Origin: Nocardia anaemiae NBRC 100462
GTDB taxonomy: Bacteria; Actinomycetota; Actinomycetes; Mycobacteriales; Mycobacteriaceae
Length of the DNA stretch: 64,000 nucleotides
Direction of reading: 5' to 3'
Assembly (NCBI RefSeq): GCF_001612725.1
Contig: NZ_BDAZ01000018.1
Span: forward strand, 62,001 to 126,000
Below the pieces are notes generated by a model. It was not told where the DNA came from. It saw only the letters and a list, made by a program, of their open reading frames with translations, and ran no database searches. The number at the start of each line of letters is the position of its first letter. Position 1 is the stretch's first letter. A program made the position numbers and the translations under genes. Shown piece after piece: positions 62,308 through 64,000 of this stretch.

Positions 62308-64000
62308 TCAGAACCAGGCGTCCCGCATTTCCAGCGTGGTGCGGTCCATCAGCTCGAGCAGATCCAATTGCGGTGTGGTCTTGGGCAATTCGTAACGGAA
62401 GAAGTAGCGGGCCGCGGCACGCTTGCCGTCGTAGAAGTCGCCTTCCTTGCCGTGCGCGGCGAGGGCCTGCTCCAGCCAGATCCAGGCGACCACGACGTGC
62501 CCGAAGGCCTCCAGGTAGATGCTGGAATTGGCCATGGCGGCGGCGATATCGCCGGAGGCGAACATCCAGCCGGTGACGGTGAGCAGCCGTTGCCAGACCG
62601 CGTCGAGCTGTCCGCCGAATTCGGTCCACTCGCCGCCCGCCTCGGTGGCCGCGAGCACGGTCCGCTCGATCTGTGCGGCCAGCAGCCGCAGGCTCGCGCC
62701 ATCGTGCTGGATCACCTTGCGGCCCAACAGATCCAGACCCTGGATGCCGTGGGTGCCCTCGTGGATCGGGTTGAGGCGGTTGTCGCGGTAGTGCTGTTCG
62801 ACATCGTATTCGCGGGTGTAGCCGTAGCCGCCGTGCACCTGGATGGCGAGGCTGTTGGCCTCCAGACACCATTGCGAGGGCCAACTCTTCGCCACGCCGG
62901 TGAGGATTTCCAGCAGTAGGGTGTGCTCGCGTTGGGCCGCCGGATCCGTGGCGGTGCGTTCCAGGTCGACGAGGCGGTTGCAGTAGAGCAGCAGAGCGAG
63001 CGCGCCCTCGACATAAGCCTTCTGCGCCAACAGCATTCGCCGCACATCGGGATGTTCGATGATCGGTGTCTGCGGTGTGGACGGATCCTTGGCGGTGATC
63101 GCGCGGCCCTGACGGCGTTCCCGGGCGTATTCGAGTGATTTCAGGTATCCGGTGTAGCCCAATGCCGTTGCGCCGAGACCGACGCCGAGGCGTGCCTCGT
63201 TCATCATGTGGAACATGTAGGACAGGCCGCGATGCGGTTCGCCGACGAGATAGCCCACCGCACCGGGCGAGCCGTCCGGATTGTGCTTGCCCTCACCGAA
63301 ATTCAGCACGGTATTCGTGGTGCCCCGATATCCCATCTTGTGGTTCAACCCGGCCAGCACCACATCGTTGCGCGCACCGAGCGAACCGTCCTCGGCCACC
63401 AGGAATTTCGGCACGACGAACAGCGAGATGCCCTTGGTTCCGGCCGGTCCGCCCGGAATCTTGGCCAGCACCAGGTGCACGATATTGTCGGTCAGCTCGT
63501 GATCGCCGCCGGAGATCCACATTTTCGAGCCGAAGAGGCGGTAGGTGCCATCGGCCTGGGGTTCGGCGCGGGTGACGATATCGGCCAGCGACGAACCCGC
63601 CTGCGGTTCGGACAGACACATCGTTCCGGTGAAACGACCCTCGACCATGGGCTTGACGAAGCGGTCGATCTGTTCCGGAGTGCCATGCGCGGCAAGGAGA
63701 TTGGCATTGCCGACGGTGAGGAACAGATATCCGGTGGTGCCGACATTGGCCGCCTGGAACCAGCAGAATCCGGCCGCCTCCACGGTGGCGGGCAGTTGCA
63801 GCCCGCCGATCTCCTCGTCCATCGCGGCGCCAATGAGATTGGCCTTGGTGAAGGCCTCGATCGCGGCCTTCACCTCGGGGATGATGGTGACCTTCTCACC
63901 GTCGAAGGTCGGCTCATTGCTGTCGTTGCGCTTGTTGTGGGTGGCGAAGTGTCGGGTGGCCAGATCCTCGCAGAGGTCGAGAAAGCCGTCGAAGGTGTCC
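62308..64000 (-). CDS. Acyl-CoA dehydrogenase, 5' end outside the window
   Basis: About 563 C-terminal residues of a long acyl-CoA dehydrogenase; the reading frame stays open to the window edge, so the start lies beyond 64000. FTGTMCLSEPQAGSSLADI (flavin and substrate loop), KMWISGGDH, GYTGYLKSLEYARERRQGR, VHGGYGYTREYDVEQHYRDNRLNPIHEGTHGIQ (with the catalytic Glu region) and a C-terminal helical domain of the AidB/FadE5 type (PF12806) are visible. These flavoenzymes oxidise acyl-CoA esters. The short piece before 63873 reads in frame as FDGFLDLCEDLATRHF, so GTG at 63873 is not the real start. Confidence 0.9.
   Translation of the reverse strand, partial: DTFDGFLDLCEDLATRHFATHNKRNDSNEPTFDGEKVTIIPEVKAAIEAFTKANLIGAAMDEEIGGLQLPATVEAAGFCWFQAANVGTTGYLFLTVGNANLLAAHGTPEQIDRFVKPMVEGRFTGTMCLSEPQAGSSLADIVTRAEPQADGTYRLFGSKMWISGGDHELTDNIVHLVLAKIPGGPAGTKGISLFVVPKFLVAEDGSLGARNDVVLAGLNHKMGYRGTTNTVLNFGEGKHNPDGSPGAVGYLVGEPHRGLSYMFHMMNEARLGVGLGATALGYTGYLKSLEYARERRQGRAITAKDPSTPQTPIIEHPDVRRMLLAQKAYVEGALALLLYCNRLVDLERTATDPAAQREHTLLLEILTGVAKSWPSQWCLEANSLAIQVHGGYGYTREYDVEQHYRDNRLNPIHEGTHGIQGLDLLGRKVIQHDGASLRLLAAQIERTVLAATEAGGEWTEFGGQLDAVWQRLLTVTGWMFASGDIAAAMANSSIYLEAFGHVVVAWIWLEQALAAHGKEGDFYDGKRAAARYFFRYELPKTTPQLDLLELMDRTTLEMRDAWF

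Overview
The window is GC-rich, densely coded DNA from an actinobacterium, most likely Nocardia or a close mycolate-containing relative. The indicators are: the 3' part of an actinobacterial rpoB with no rpoC behind it (Nocardia are known to carry a second rpoB, rpoB2), an F420-type luciferase-like oxidoreductase, an LGFP-repeat secreted protein, SAM methyltransferases of the actinobacterial PF04672 family, DtxR/IdeR-type iron boxes and frequent GTG/TTG starts. I saw no rRNA, tRNA, CRISPR array, prophage or replication origin.

Layout. 1-9.4 kb: truncated rpoB, an F420-type oxidoreductase, a giant HTH-nSTAND1-WD40 protein, a secreted serine hydrolase, an RDD membrane protein and gluconokinase. 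9.4-15 kb: PAP2 phosphatase, M50-type membrane peptidase, Gfo/Idh dehydrogenase, a MarR/SRPBCC pair with a clear operator, an NmrA-like protein, a frameshifted SDR remnant and a membrane protein behind an iron box. 15-21 kb: a CitAB/DcuSR-type two-component system divergent from a NitT/TauT-type ABC transporter, ending in a strong bidirectional terminator, then a siderophore-interacting protein under an iron box. 21-30 kb: nitroreductase, a lone TnpB, amino-acid permease, FAD monooxygenase, a coupled pair of unknown genes, a DHA2 MFS pump and two secreted proteins. 30-40 kb: TetR/SDR with operator, two MDR oxidoreductases, the ohrR-ohr peroxide unit with a textbook OhrR box, a methyltransferase, an aminotransferase, a DHFR-like protein, an SDR and an AraC regulator. 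40-47 kb: a five-gene Baeyer-Villiger-type catabolic operon (metal-dependent hydrolase, ferredoxin reductase, flavin monooxygenase, SDR, acyl-CoA ligase) with a divergent TetR. 47-51 kb: small membrane and secreted proteins, an OhrR-like MarR, a phosphoribosyltransferase, a short epimerase and a broken copy of one secreted gene.

51.3-58.1 kb (minus strand) is the most unusual region: a tightly overlapping six-gene operon encoding a GntR/UTRA regulator, a dicluster ferredoxin, a substrate-binding lipoprotein with a NosL-like C-terminal domain, an ABC permease and ATPase, and an AprA/fumarate-reductase-like flavoprotein fused to a C-terminal HEAT-repeat solenoid. The regulator has a 34-bp symmetric operator candidate just upstream. 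I read it as an import-plus-redox module for an unidentified small substrate.

58.6-62.3 kb is a four-gene operon of Met/His-rich and YtkA/FixH-like exported or membrane proteins, probably for copper or another metal. The window ends inside an acyl-CoA dehydrogenase on the minus strand.

Several regulators sit beside perfect or near-perfect dyads (MarR, two TetR, OhrR, GntR, the two-component pair), so much of the local regulation can be read from sequence. All functions are read from motifs and recalled family patterns; no database search was run.
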